Source: Elusimicrobiota bacterium
GTDB taxonomy: Bacteria; Elusimicrobiota; Elusimicrobia; Elusimicrobiales; UBA9959
Reading direction: 5' to 3'
Length of the DNA: 7,094 nt
NCBI GenBank assembly: GCA_003500765.1
Contig: DNQL01000227.1
Span: forward strand, 1 to 7,094
Below the pieces are notes generated by a model that did not search any database, had not been told where the DNA came from, and saw only the letters and a list, made by a program, of their open reading frames with translations. Numbering within the stretch: position 1 is the stretch's first letter; every line of letters starts with the position of its first letter. Below, piece by piece: positions 1-7,094 of this stretch. The translations under genes and the position numbers were made by a program.

Positions 1-2140
1 TCCTGAACGCCGGCGAGGACGCCGCGCGCAGCACGGCGCCGCCCGAGCGCAGCCGCCGGCCTGAGGAGAAAAGAGCGAGCAGGTCGGCGTGGAAAGCCGG
101 GTCGTGCCCGGCGTCGTAAAGGTATCCCTTCCCGCCCGCCAGCTCCAGGGCGGCGACCAGGGCCTGCGGGTATTTTCTGGCGGCTTCCTCCGCCTTCTCG
201 CCGGCCGCGAAGGCCAGCGGCACGACGTAAGTTTCCAACCAGCCCTGCGCGTGGACGGCTTCGACCAGCACCAGCCTGGCGCCGGACGGCAGAGGGAAGG
301 CCTCCATGACCCTGAGCCTGCGGGGAGCCGAACCGCGGGTGGCGAAGCAGCGGCAGCGCTTCACGTAGGCCGTCAGAGCGGGCTCCATTCCGCGCGGGCC
401 GACGGCCTCGAAGAAGTCCTCCCAGTCCAGGTCCGGCAGCTCTATGACCGGCAGCGGCTTGTCGCCGGCGGGCTCGGCCTGCTGGTCCGGCTTGCGCAGC
501 AGGAACCAGTAGCAGTTATGCACCCCGGGGGTCAGGAGGTACGGCTTCTCGGTTATGGCCGGGAAATCGGTGCCGCTGAAGACCTCGGTCGGGACATAGC
601 CCGCGTAGCGCGAGAGGTCCAGGGAGGCCGCCTGGGAGAAGCGCGAAAGATTGGCCGCGAAAAGGATTATCTCGTCGCCGTGGCGCCGCGCGAACGCCAG
701 CACTTTGGCGTTGTCCGACTGCACGGGCTCCAGCGTGCCGCGGCCCAGTGCCTTGTAGTTCTCGCGCATGGCGATCACGCGCCGCATCCACCAGAGCAGC
801 GAGGAGAGGTTTCCCTCCTGGCTCTCCACGTTGACCGCCTCGTAGTGATATTCGGGATCGGTGACGACGGGCAGGAAGAGTTTCTGCGGGTTGGCCCGCG
901 AGAAGCCGGCGTTGCGGTCGGGGCTCCACTGCATCGGGGTGCGCACGCCGTTGCGGTCGCCGAGGTAGAAATTGTCGCCCATGCCTATCTCGTCGCCGTA
1001 GTAGAGCACCGGGGTCCCGGGCAGCGAGAGCAGAAGCATGTTCATAAGCTCTATCTTGCGGCGGTTATTGCCCAGCAGCGGGGCCAGGCGGCGGCGTATG
1101 CCCAGGTTTATCCTGGCCTTGGCGTCGCGCGCGTAGACCTTGTACATGTAGTCCCGCTCTTCGTCGGTGACCATCTCCAGCGTCAGCTCGTCGTGGTTAC
1201 GCAGGAACACCGCCCACTGGCAGTTCTCCGGGATGGCCGGGGTCTGCTCCAGTATGTCGGTTATCGGGAAGCTGTCCTCCATCCAGAGCGACATGAAGAG
1301 GCGCGGCATGACGGGAAAATGGAACGACATGTTGCACTCGTCGCCGGCGCCGAAATAGGCGGCCGCGTCCTCGGGCCACTGGTTGGCCTCGCAGAGCAGC
1401 ATCCGGTTCTTGAACCTGGAATCGACGTGGGCGCGCAGCTTCTTGAGGAAGACGTGGGTCTGCGGCAGGTTCTCGCAGTTGGTGCCCTCGGCCTCGTAGA
1501 GGTACGGGACGGCGTCCAGCCGCAGGCCGTCCACTCCCATGCCCAGCCAGAAATCCACCACCTTGAGCAGCTCGCGCTGCACGGCCGGGTTCTCGAAGTT
1601 CAGGTCCGGCTGGTGGCGATAGAAGCGGTGCCAGAAATAGGCGCCGGCCTCGTCGTCCCAGGTCCAGTTGGAGGTCTCGAAATCCTTGAATATTATCCTG
1701 GCGTCCCGGTACTTCTCCTCGGTGCCGCTCCAGACATAGTAATCGCGGGCCGCCGACCCGGGTTTGGCTTTCCGGGCCCGCTGGAACCAGGGATGCTGGT
1801 CGGAAGTGTGGTTGACCACCAGTTCGGTTATCACCCGCAGGCCCAGCGCGTGCGCCTCGCGCAGGAAGTCCCTGAAATCGCCCATGTCGCCGTAGTCGGG
1901 GTTTATGCCGTAATAATCGGAGATGTCGTAACCGTCGTCGCGGAGCGGAGAGGGATAGAACGGCAGCAGCCAGAGCGCGGTGGCGCCCAGGCTTTTCAGG
2001 TAAGGAAGCCTGCTTATAAGCCCCTTGAAATCGCCGATCCCGTCGTTATTGCTGTCGCAGAAGGATTTGACGTGCAGTTCGTAGATCACCGCGTCCTTGT
2101 ACCAGAGCGGGTCGCCGGGAAGGTTTTTCCTGGGGGTCAT
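1..2140 (-). CDS. treS: Trehalose synthase (maltose alpha-D-glucosyltransferase) fused to maltokinase N-terminal domain, partial at 3' end
   Basis: Cytoplasmic enzyme interconverting maltose and trehalose, with an appended kinase region expected to phosphorylate maltose to maltose 1-phosphate, the GlgE substrate. My reading of the reverse strand is open for 713 codons to the left edge, so the C-terminus is missing. Residues ~10-550 are a GH13 barrel: [15 protein letters not shown] at 13-27, DGIGDFKGL at 33-41, [12 protein letters not shown] at 108-119, nucleophile D209 in [12 protein letters not shown], acid/base E251 in [10 protein letters not shown], and third acidic residue D317 in RNHDEL. 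This pattern is the TreS subfamily. From ~585 on, the sequence resembles the maltokinase N-terminal cap (RCFATRG, then [22 protein letters not shown]); the usual RWF..K is weakened to RCF..R. The kinase catalytic part lies outside the window. The start ATG overlaps the MFS stop (ATGA) and has a GGAG site 7 bases upstream, so the gene is probably co-transcribed and translationally coupled with that transporter. The TreS call is firm. Whether the fusion is complete and active cannot be seen. Confidence 0.93.
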   Translation of the reverse strand, partial: MTPRKNLPGDPLWYKDAVIYELHVKSFCDSNNDGIGDFKGLISRLPYLKSLGATALWLLPFYPSPLRDDGYDISDYYGINPDYGDMGDFRDFLREAHALGLRVITELVVNHTSDQHPWFQRARKAKPGSAARDYYVWSGTEEKYRDARIIFKDFETSNWTWDDEAGAYFWHRFYRHQPDLNFENPAVQRELLKVVDFWLGMGVDGLRLDAVPYLYEAEGTNCENLPQTHVFLKKLRAHVDSRFKNRMLLCEANQWPEDAAAYFGAGDECNMSFHFPVMPRLFMSLWMEDSFPITDILEQTPAIPENCQWAVFLRNHDELTLEMVTDEERDYMYKVYARDAKARINLGIRRRLAPLLGNNRRKIELMNMLLLSLPGTPVLYYGDEIGMGDNFYLGDRNGVRTPMQWSPDRNAGFSRANPQKLFLPVVTDPEYHYEAVNVESQEGNLSSLLWWMRRVIAMRENYKALGRGTLEPVQSDNAKVLAFARRHGDEIILFAANLSRFSQAASLDLSRYAGYVPTEVFSGTDFPAITEKPYLLTPGVHNCYWFLLRKPDQQAEPAGDKPLPVIELPDLDWEDFFEAVGPRGMEPALTAYVKRCRCFATRGSAPRRLRVMEAFPLPSGARLVLVEAVHAQGWLETYVVPLAFAAGEKAEEAARKYPQALVAALELAGGKGYLYDAGHDPAFHADLLALFSSGRRLRSGGAVLRAASSPAFR

Positions 2141-3363
2141 CGGTCGTCTCCGTATTCGAGCCGGGGTATGGCCAGGACCAGCGTCGAGAGAGCGAGCACC
2201 GCGCAGGCGTTGAGCAGTATGCTGAAGCCTACCGAGCGGCTCTCGGCCAGCAGGCCGTTGAGCATGAAAGTCAGGGGGAGTACGGCGTAGCTTACCGTGG
2301 TCAGCACCGAGAAGAAGCGGCCTTTCATCTCCTCGGGGACCGTGCGCTGGAACAGCGTCAGAACGACCGCGTTGCCCAGGCCCAGCGCGGCGCCTATTAC
2401 GAAAAGCAGGGCGCAGATGCCCATCCGGTCGGAGGTGAAGTAGAGACCGAGAAAGGGCAGGCCGATCGCGACCAAAGCGGCGAAGAGCCAGGCGTAAACG
2501 TTCCGGCAGCCGGACCTGAAGCTCATCGCTATGGCGGCCAGCGCCGAGCCGGCGGCGAAAAAGGTCTCGAATATCGCCAGCCATTTGACCGAGCCGTTTA
2601 TGACGAACTTGACGATCATCGGGATGAGTATCAGTATGGGGCCGACGAAAAAGTTCAGCGCGGCGAAAGAGAGAAGGAGCGCCAGCAGCGGCCTGTTGGA
2701 AGAAATATAGCGCAGGCCGGCCTTCAGCTCGTCGAAGTACGGCGCCTGCTCCCCCCCGCGGACCCGCAGGTCGGAAGAGATGGCCCAGACGGCCACGAAC
2801 GAGAGGGCGTAGGTGGCCGAGTTGAAAAAGAAGGCCCCCGCCGCGCCCAGGGCCGCTATCAGGACGCTGCCCAGGGCCGAACCGAAGACATTGGAAAGTT
2901 GCATCACCGAGGAATCCGCGGCCGTGGCCGCCCCCAGGTGTTCCTCGGAGGTCAGCCGCAGCAGCGAGCTCGACACCGACGCCTCGAACATCGGCCCGAA
3001 GCCCGCTATCATGAAGCAGAGGGCGTAGAGCATCCACAGCTCCAGCCGGCCGGACCAGGTCAGCAGCCCGAGGGTGAAGACCAGCAGCAGCCGGGCGGCG
3101 TCGGCCCAGAGCATGGACAGGCGCTTGTCGCTGCGGTCCACCAGCGCGCCGAAGAAGGGCCCGAAAAGGACCACGGGCAGGAAGGTCATGGCCATGATCA
3201 TGCCCAGGTGGAACTTGCCGTGGTCGCCGGCGCCGCTGAGCACCCACCAGGCTATGGCGATGGCGAAGAATTTGTCGCCCACGGCGGAAACGATCCGGCC
3301 GGCGAAAAGGCGGCGGAAATCGGGGTACACTCCCAGTGGATGCTGCTTCAGGGCCTTTCTCAT
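2137..3363 (-). CDS. MFS permease, MFS_3 / DHA3-like
   Basis: Inner-membrane major facilitator protein of 408 residues, a normal length for the superfamily, with about 12 hydrophobic segments (TM1 ~22-43, TM2 ~52-74, then onward to ~380-400). The N-terminus [18 protein letters not shown] (16-33) is the usual opening of MFS_3-type exporters such as EntS-like and macrolide-efflux relatives. The loop 2-3 signature is G72[10 protein letters not shown]82, a version of GxLaDRxGRR. A second-half counterpart, [11 protein letters not shown], is at 343-353. The substrate cannot be told from sequence. The family is usually efflux, but the overlap with treS downstream makes a link to sugar or alpha-glucan metabolism possible (inference). 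I chose the ATG at 3363; GTG at 3366 is directly upstream in frame. The open frame extends to 4239, but that part is antisense to the DUF2157 gene and has no MFS character. No Shine-Dalgarno is visible before the start. Confidence 0.88.
   Translation of the reverse strand: MRKALKQHPLGVYPDFRRLFAGRIVSAVGDKFFAIAIAWWVLSGAGDHGKFHLGMIMAMTFLPVVLFGPFFGALVDRSDKRLSMLWADAARLLLVFTLGLLTWSGRLELWMLYALCFMIAGFGPMFEASVSSSLLRLTSEEHLGAATAADSSVMQLSNVFGSALGSVLIAALGAAGAFFFNSATYALSFVAVWAISSDLRVRGGEQAPYFDELKAGLRYISSNRPLLALLLSFAALNFFVGPILILIPMIVKFVINGSVKWLAIFETFFAAGSALAAIAMSFRSGCRNVYAWLFAALVAIGLPFLGLYFTSDRMGICALLFVIGAALGLGNAVVLTLFQRTVPEEMKGRFFSVLTTVSYAVLPLTFMLNGLLAESRSVGFSILLNACAVLALSTLVLAIPRLEYGDDR
2148..2151 (-). 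promoter_or_regulatory. Ribosome binding site of treS inside the MFS gene end
   Basis: On the minus strand GGAG lies 7 bases before the ATG at 2140, within the last codons of the upstream MFS gene (ending LEYGDDR). It supports this ATG as the treS start. Together with the ATGA stop-start overlap it points to translational coupling of the two genes. Confidence 0.6.
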
Positions 3364-3384
3364 CACTAGGGATTTTATAATATA
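3364..3384. promoter_or_regulatory. Compact divergent promoter region between MFS and DUF2157 genes
   Basis: Only 21 bases separate the two divergent ATGs, and the gap is strikingly AT-rich in GC-rich surroundings. On the plus strand two overlapping TATAAT hexamers occur at 3376-3381 and 3381-3386. On the minus strand the same bases read TATTAT (3382-3377) and TATAAA (3379-3374). No convincing -35 hexamer is visible on either side, and neither start codon has a well-spaced Shine-Dalgarno. The -10 positions imply very short leaders in both directions. This is inferred from sequence only. Confidence 0.55.
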
Positions 3385-4719
3385 ATGAAAGCGGGGATGG
3401 CTTCTTACTACAAAAAACTTAAAGCGGACCTGGAGGCGAGCGCCGGGGCGGGCATCATCACGCCCGAACAGGCCGCGGCCGTTTATGAGCGCGTCATGGC
3501 CGGCAGGACTTTCGCGTCCTTCCGGGCCGCGCACTGGATAGGCGCGGCCGCGGGCCTCTTCGTCGCCCTGGGCATAATACTGATAGTCGCCAGCAACTGG
3601 GACCAGATCGACGCCGCCACCAAGATGTTCGCCTTCCTGCTGCTCTTCGCCGGCGTGGGCGAGGCCGCCATCCGCCTGGACGACAAACCGGCCGCGGCCG
3701 TGCCGCTGGAGATGGTCTGGTTCTTCATGCCGATACTCGGGATCGGGCTCTACGCGCAGATCTTCAACCTCAGCGGCGACCCGGTAAAGCCCTACCTGGT
3801 CTGGGCCGCCCTGGCGACGCCGGCCGCACTGCTCTCCCGGCGCCCTTTCGGAGCCTACATCTGCTCCATTCTCCTTTTCTTCACCCTCTATACCGGTACC
3901 GTCTCGCATAACAGCATCATGTCCCTCGCCGCCTCGCGGGCGGCCGACGCCCAGCCGCTGTGGCATTGGGCGCTGGCCCTGGCCGTGCTGGTCGGCGGCG
4001 TCGCCGTCTACCCCGGCAAAAAGCTGTCGCTCCCGCTTGGGGCCTCGGCCATCTGGCTTTTCGTAATGCTGCTGGCCGACACGGCCATAAAGGTCCGCTC
4101 CTCGGCCCTGATACTGCTGTCCGGCATGTCGCTGGCCGTGCTCTGGCTGACCTGGGGCAGCGAGCCGGAGGACGACAAGGCCGGCCTGGCGCTTAAGACC
4201 TGGCTGGGAGCGGTGTACGTCATGACTTTTTTCTGGCATTACAAAGGGGATGCGTACGTCAACCGCTCCGCGTCGGACACCGCCGCCGGCGGCGCCATAG
4301 CCTGGCTCCTTTTCGCCGGGGCGCTGCTCTCCGTGGTCTTCCGCCCCCAGCGCCTGCTGCCGGCCGGCGACAAGGACGACATGCCGGCAAAGATCCTCCT
4401 GACGGCCTCAATGCTCTGCTCCTTCTTTCTTTTCGACGCCAATGAGGCCACCGCCAAGGCGCTGGCCATAGTCGCCAACCTGATACTGGCCGCCTTCGGC
4501 ACGGTCTCGATAATGAGCGGCGCCCGCGATTCCAACGAGAAGCAGATAAACCTGGGCGTGGCCGTGCTTACGCTGACCGCCGTCACCCGCTTCATAGACA
4601 TCTTCGGGACCATGCTCAAGAGCGGCATGGCCTTCATCGTGACCGGCCTGGCCTTCGGAGCGCTGGCCTATTTCGTGAACAAGGGGCGCAAAGCGCTCAT
4701 AGAGTCGGTGAAGAAATGA
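3385..4719 (+). CDS. DUF2157 multi-pass membrane protein
   Basis: Predicted integral membrane protein of 444 residues and unknown biochemical function. A short soluble N-terminal part ([12 protein letters not shown], then [15 protein letters not shown] at 24-38) matches the helical start of DUF2157 proteins. It is followed by [18 protein letters not shown] (58-75), the family's typical first membrane segment ending in a conserved NW. About 12 further hydrophobic segments run to the C-terminus, with [11 protein letters not shown] at 123-133 and [21 protein letters not shown] near 401-421, also family-typical. The next gene overlaps by 4 bases and belongs to the GDYXXLXY family, the usual partner, which strengthens the call. 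The start is uncertain: ATG at 3385 overlaps a TATAAT box and lacks a Shine-Dalgarno, while ATG at 3397 (MASYYKKL) would fit a leaderless or short-leader transcript from that box. Confidence 0.85.
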   Translation: MKAGMASYYKKLKADLEASAGAGIITPEQAAAVYERVMAGRTFASFRAAHWIGAAAGLFVALGIILIVASNWDQIDAATKMFAFLLLFAGVGEAAIRLDDKPAAAVPLEMVWFFMPILGIGLYAQIFNLSGDPVKPYLVWAALATPAALLSRRPFGAYICSILLFFTLYTGTVSHNSIMSLAASRAADAQPLWHWALALAVLVGGVAVYPGKKLSLPLGASAIWLFVMLLADTAIKVRSSALILLSGMSLAVLWLTWGSEPEDDKAGLALKTWLGAVYVMTFFWHYKGDAYVNRSASDTAAGGAIAWLLFAGALLSVVFRPQRLLPAGDKDDMPAKILLTASMLCSFFLFDANEATAKALAIVANLILAAFGTVSIMSGARDSNEKQINLGVAVLTLTAVTRFIDIFGTMLKSGMAFIVTGLAFGALAYFVNKGRKALIESVKK

Positions 4720-5243
4720 ACTGGAAAGGGAACTCCTTATATCTCCGCCTGGCCCTGGGGGCCCAGGTCCTCTTCTTCGCCGCCTGGGGCGGCTGGCTGA
4801 TAGTTTCCAGGAACACCGATTCCCCCGAGTTCTACCTGGCCACCGAGCCGGTGGACCCGCGCGATCTTTTCAGCGGCACCTACGTGGCCCTGAACTACGA
4901 GATATCCTCCCCCAGGGGCGGCCGCTGCCCGCGCCGCACCCGCGACCTGGGGCGCCTCTTCGTCAAGCTCGAGGACAAAGGGAAAAAGGCCGTCACGAAA
5001 ACCGGCGAGGTCCCCGTGTACGAGGCCGCGGACTGCCACGCCAACCCGCCGCAGGAGCCCGGCTGGGCGAAGGCCGAGATGATATACAGGTTCGGCGGCC
5101 CGGTGGCCATGTACGGCATAGAACGCTTTTATCTCAACGAGAACGACCCCCGCAAGGACGCCCGCAGCGGTTCCGTCCTGGCAAAAGTGAAGATAGACCG
5201 CAACCGCAACCTGGTCCTGCTGGACCTCGTAGAGAAGCTCTGA
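4716..5243 (+). CDS. GDYXXLXY-family membrane-anchored protein
   Basis: A 175-residue protein of unknown function. One hydrophobic segment (~9-30, LYLRLALGAQVLFF onward) near the N-terminus is followed by a domain predicted to lie outside the membrane. The family hallmark follows at 45-61: PVDPRDLFSG then TYVALNY, so the signature G-D-Y-x-x-L-x-Y is present as G54-T55-Y56-V-A-L59-N-Y61, with Thr in place of the Asp. A second conserved patch, MYGIERFYLNEN, is at 132-143, and the C-terminus VLAKVKIDRNRNLVLLDLVE also fits the family. Two cysteines (71 and 107) lie in the predicted outer part. The ATG overlaps the DUF2157 stop as ATGA, and the two families are commonly adjacent, so they probably act together. 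It could be co-transcribed with pyrB, though hairpins separate them. Confidence 0.82.
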   Translation: MNWKGNSLYLRLALGAQVLFFAAWGGWLIVSRNTDSPEFYLATEPVDPRDLFSGTYVALNYEISSPRGGRCPRRTRDLGRLFVKLEDKGKKAVTKTGEVPVYEAADCHANPPQEPGWAKAEMIYRFGGPVAMYGIERFYLNENDPRKDARSGSVLAKVKIDRNRNLVLLDLVEKL

Positions 5244-5246
5244 CCC

Positions 5247-5298
5247 GCCAGCCGGCGCCCCGCCGGTAGCCCGCTGGCGCGAACCGCCCGCGGTTCGC
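5247..5298. other. Two adjacent GC-rich hairpins in the leader of pyrB
   Basis: Hairpin 1: GCCAGC (5247-5252) pairs with GCTGGC (5273-5278), and inside it CGGC (5253-5256) pairs with GCCG (5262-5265) around a 5-base loop, with a one-sided 7-base bulge. Hairpin 2: GCGAACCG (5279-5286) pairs perfectly with CGGTTCGC (5291-5298) around a CCCG loop. They fill most of the 77-base space between the GDYXXLXY stop and the pyrB start, ending 12 bases before the pyrB ribosome binding site. No strong U-tract follows (CCTTTC only), so a classic intrinsic terminator is unlikely. A role in attenuation, RNA processing or mRNA stability, or a small dispersed repeat, is possible. Confidence 0.5.
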
Positions 5299-5309
5299 CT
5301 TTCATAAGC

Positions 5310-5315
5310 AAGGAG
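5310..5315 (+). promoter_or_regulatory. Ribosome binding site of pyrB
   Basis: AAGGAG sits 5 bases before the ATG at 5321. The alternative in-frame ATG at 5339 has no such site, so this element decides for the longer protein. Confidence 0.75.
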
Positions 5316-5320
5316 ACTCC

Positions 5321-6388
5321 ATGGACAGGACGCAGTTAATGACCAGCATCAGCACGGACTGGGATTCGTTCAGCCGGCTCGACATCGCCGAGAAGCTGCC
5401 GTATTTCACCCGCAACGAGAAGATATACGACTGCCTCTTCGCCCAGCAGCTGGGCCGCGAGCGCCTGGAACACCTTTTCAGGACCGCGGACGCCCTGCGC
5501 AGGATGACCAAGACCAAGGAGGGCATGGACATAGCCAACTCGCTGCTCTCGCACAAGCGGGCCATGCTCTACTTCGTGCAGCCGTCCACCAGGACCTTCC
5601 TCTCCTTCCTCAACGCCTGCCATATCCTGGGGATCAAGACCTCGGAGATACGCGACATGACCACCTCCTCCGAGGTCAAAGGCGAGACCCCCGAGGATAC
5701 CGTGCGCACGTTCTCCAGCTACGTGGACATGATCATCATGCGCCACCCGGCGCCCGGCTTCGTCGAGAAGACCGCCTGGCTGATGAACCGCACCGACCGG
5801 CCGGTGCCGATAATAAACGGCGGCTCGGGCAAGGACCAGCACCCCACGCAGGCGCTGCTGGACGCCTACACCCTCTATAAGAGCTTCGACGGCGAGATAG
5901 ACGGCAAGACAATAGTGATGGTCGGCGACCTCAAGCGCGGCCGCACGGTGCGCTCTCTCTCCTACCTGATGAAGAACTACAAGGGCGTGAAGCTGGCCTT
6001 CGTCTCGCCGAAGCAGTTCCGCATGGAGGACGACATACTCGAGTTCCTCCGCAGGCACAACATCCCCTTCGTAGAGACCGAGGACTTCAGGTCGGTCATG
6101 GGCGAGGCGGACGCGATATACATGACGCGCATACAGGACGAGCACGACAAGGACGGGGAGTCCAAAAAAGTGGACTATTCCCCCTTCTACTTCAAGAAAG
6201 AGCACCTCGGCGCGATCAAGAAGGACTGCGTCATCCTCCACCCGCTGCCGCGGCGTTTCGAGATAGACCCGGCGGTGGACGAGGACAGGCGCGCCATCTA
6301 CTGGCGGCAGGAGCGCAACGGCATGTGGGTGCGCGCCGCGCTGATGGCGCATATCTTCGGCGTGGACTCGGCCATAGCCCACGAATAA
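5321..6388 (+). CDS. pyrB: Aspartate carbamoyltransferase, catalytic chain
   Basis: Cytosolic enzyme joining carbamoyl phosphate and L-aspartate to give N-carbamoyl-L-aspartate, the committed step of pyrimidine synthesis. The 355 residues carry the family motifs in order: carbamoyl-phosphate site S89-T-R-T92; 80s loop SSEVKGET with K120 matching E. coli Lys84 (the preceding Lys83 is Val); DMIIMRHP; QHPTQALLD with H174 matching His134; VGDLKRGRTVRSL; YMTRIQ with R270 and Q272 matching Arg229 and Gln231, which mark aspartate rather than ornithine specificity; and HPLPR at 307-311. STRT falls about 37 residues later than in E. coli PyrB, so the N-terminus is extended. No pyrI regulatory-chain gene or other pyr gene is in the window. 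The start has a clear AAGGAG site, preceded by two hairpins that could regulate it, and a bidirectional terminator follows the stop. Confidence 0.95.
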   Translation: MDRTQLMTSISTDWDSFSRLDIAEKLPYFTRNEKIYDCLFAQQLGRERLEHLFRTADALRRMTKTKEGMDIANSLLSHKRAMLYFVQPSTRTFLSFLNACHILGIKTSEIRDMTTSSEVKGETPEDTVRTFSSYVDMIIMRHPAPGFVEKTAWLMNRTDRPVPIINGGSGKDQHPTQALLDAYTLYKSFDGEIDGKTIVMVGDLKRGRTVRSLSYLMKNYKGVKLAFVSPKQFRMEDDILEFLRRHNIPFVETEDFRSVMGEADAIYMTRIQDEHDKDGESKKVDYSPFYFKKEHLGAIKKDCVILHPLPRRFEIDPAVDEDRRAIYWRQERNGMWVRAALMAHIFGVDSAIAHE

Positions 6389-6405
6389 GCCGCGCGCGCC
6401 GCGGA

Positions 6406-6441
6406 ATGAAAAAACCCCGGGCGGTCCCGGGGTTTTTTCAT
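6406..6441. terminator. Bidirectional intrinsic terminator between pyrB and the SDR gene
   Basis: A perfect inverted repeat has 16-base arms, ATGAAAAAACCCCGGG (6406-6421) and CCCGGGGTTTTTTCAT (6426-6441), around a CGGT loop. The GC-rich CCCCGGG core is flanked by six A and six T, so read from either strand it gives a stable stem followed by a U-tract. It lies 17 bases after the pyrB stop and 12 bases from the stop of the converging SDR gene, and should end both transcripts. Confidence 0.92.
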
Positions 6442-6453
6442 GGGCGGAGGCCT

Positions 6454-7094
6454 TCACCAGTCGGCCGGCTTATAATCCTTGAGGAACTTCCCCCATACAT
6501 GCTCGCCGGTATTAAAGCCGGCGATTATGGGATCGACTATGCGCGCCGCGCCGTCCACTATGTCCAGCGGCGGGTGGAAGCGGTGCTCGCGGGTCTTGCG
6601 CTCCGCTATATGCGCCGGGTCCTCGTCGGTCACCCAGCCGGTGTCCACGGCGTTCATATGTATGCCGCCGCAGTGGTAATCCGCGGCGGCGGTGCGCGTC
6701 ATCATGTTCAGCGCGGCCTTGGCCATATTGGTATGGGGATGCCGCGTGGTCTTGAACTTGCGGTAGAACTGCCCTTCCACGGCCGAGACATTGACGATAT
6801 GCTTGTCCCTCTCCGGGGTGCGCAGCATCAGGGGCTTGAGGCGCGCGTTCAGTATGAAAGGGGCCACGGCGTTGACCAGATGAACCTCGAGAAGTTCCAC
6901 CGCCGGCACCTCGGCCATAAGCATCCGCCAGGAATTGCGCCCGCGCAGGTCCACCTGCTGCAGGTCCTGGTCCAGCCTGCCATCGGGGAAAAGGTCGCCC
7001 TGCGCCGAGAGTTCTTCGGGCAGCAGCGCCACCTGGGAAAGGGCCGCTGCGTGCGTCAATCCCGCGGCCCCGGGCAGCGCCGACGAAGCGGCCG
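6454..7094 (-). CDS. Atypical short-chain dehydrogenase/reductase (SDR), N-terminus outside window
   Basis: About 212 residues of the C-terminal part of a Rossmann-fold SDR; the frame stays open to the right edge, so the coenzyme-binding TGxxxGIG region is not visible. Visible SDR elements in order are [20 protein letters not shown] (the helix with the structural Asn), [13 protein letters not shown] (strand 5 with the catalytic-type Ser), [19 protein letters not shown] (active-site helix) and [14 protein letters not shown] (equivalent of the usual VNxVxPGxxxT). In the YxxxK position the residue four before the Lys is Thr, not Tyr, and the PG after strand 6 is TG. As I recall, this [10 protein letters not shown] type is a conserved SDR subfamily found in bacteria and some eukaryotes; its substrate is unknown to me. 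A TTG at 7059 is a possible start but is unlikely, because translatable sequence continues upstream and the fold would lack its cofactor site. It converges on pyrB and shares its terminator. Confidence 0.8.
   Translation of the reverse strand, partial: AASSALPGAAGLTHAAALSQVALLPEELSAQGDLFPDGRLDQDLQQVDLRGRNSWRMLMAEVPAVELLEVHLVNAVAPFILNARLKPLMLRTPERDKHIVNVSAVEGQFYRKFKTTRHPHTNMAKAALNMMTRTAAADYHCGGIHMNAVDTGWVTDEDPAHIAERKTREHRFHPPLDIVDGAARIVDPIIAGFNTGEHVWGKFLKDYKPADW

Noticed and set aside
89..2290. Long plus-strand open frame of 733 codons
   Set aside because: It lies antisense to treS, whose translation shows complete GH13 motifs. The plus-strand product is a low-complexity, Gly/Ala/Arg/Val-rich string with no recognisable domain, as expected for an antisense frame in GC-rich DNA.
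2899..3385. Plus-strand frames of 156 and 103 codons opposite the MFS gene
   Set aside because: They are shadow frames of the MFS gene, with no ribosome binding site or recognisable domain.
3364..4239. N-terminal extension of the MFS frame upstream of 3363
   Set aside because: The extra ~290 residues are hydrophilic, Gly/Arg/Gln-rich and antisense to the DUF2157 gene. The MFS fold begins just after the ATG at 3363.
5279..5298. Hairpin 2 as an intrinsic terminator of the DUF2157 pair
   Set aside because: The stem is good but the following bases (CCTTTC) are not a U-tract, so termination is doubtful. It is kept only as a leader structure.
5336..6457. Minus-strand open frame of 373 codons opposite pyrB
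   Set aside because: It is antisense to a clear aspartate carbamoyltransferase and gives a His/Val/Gly-rich product without family features. It also runs through the terminator hairpin.
1..7094. A new defence, mobile or CRISPR-type system
   Set aside because: No transposase, integrase, nuclease, toxin-antitoxin, repeat array or phage gene was recognised. All six genes fit known metabolic or membrane families.

Overview
The window is chromosomal-looking bacterial DNA, GC-rich by eye. It is densely packed: six protein genes, two of them cut by the window ends, with no gene-free stretch over about 80 bases. I see no rRNA, tRNA, CRISPR array, insertion sequence or phage gene. Codon use is distinctive. 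Although GC is high, ATA is a major isoleucine codon (in pyrB I count 12 ATA, 11 ATC, 0 ATT) and AGG is common for arginine. From memory this fits GC-rich Elusimicrobiota-type genomes, but the assignment is a low-confidence inference.

Left part (minus strand, 3363 down to 1): an MFS permease of the MFS_3/DHA3 type is followed, with a 4-base ATGA overlap, by a large GH13 enzyme. That enzyme is a trehalose synthase (TreS) running into a maltokinase N-terminal cap domain, so it is a TreS-maltokinase fusion cut by the left edge. Such fusions make maltose 1-phosphate from trehalose or maltose for GlgE-type alpha-glucan synthesis. No glgE or glgB gene is visible here.

Centre: a 21-base AT-rich gap holding overlapping TATAAT-like boxes separates the divergent MFS gene from a plus-strand set. 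That set is a DUF2157 polytopic membrane protein and, overlapping it by 4 bases (ATGA), a GDYXXLXY-family membrane-anchored protein. These two families are commonly paired. The signature GDY in the second protein is changed to GTY.

Right part: after a 77-base leader carrying two adjacent GC-rich hairpins comes pyrB, aspartate carbamoyltransferase, with an N-terminal region longer than usual. A perfect 16-base-arm inverted repeat with A and T tracts lies between pyrB and a converging minus-strand gene and should act as a terminator for both. The last gene is an atypical short-chain dehydrogenase/reductase whose catalytic Tyr position appears to be Thr; its N-terminal part lies beyond the right edge.

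The genes are mostly recognisable housekeeping or metabolic families. I did not find a convincing new multi-gene system. The points worth a second look are the altered GDY motif, the Tyr-less SDR, the compact divergent promoter with possible leaderless or short-leader starts, the pyrB leader hairpins and the ATA-rich codon use.
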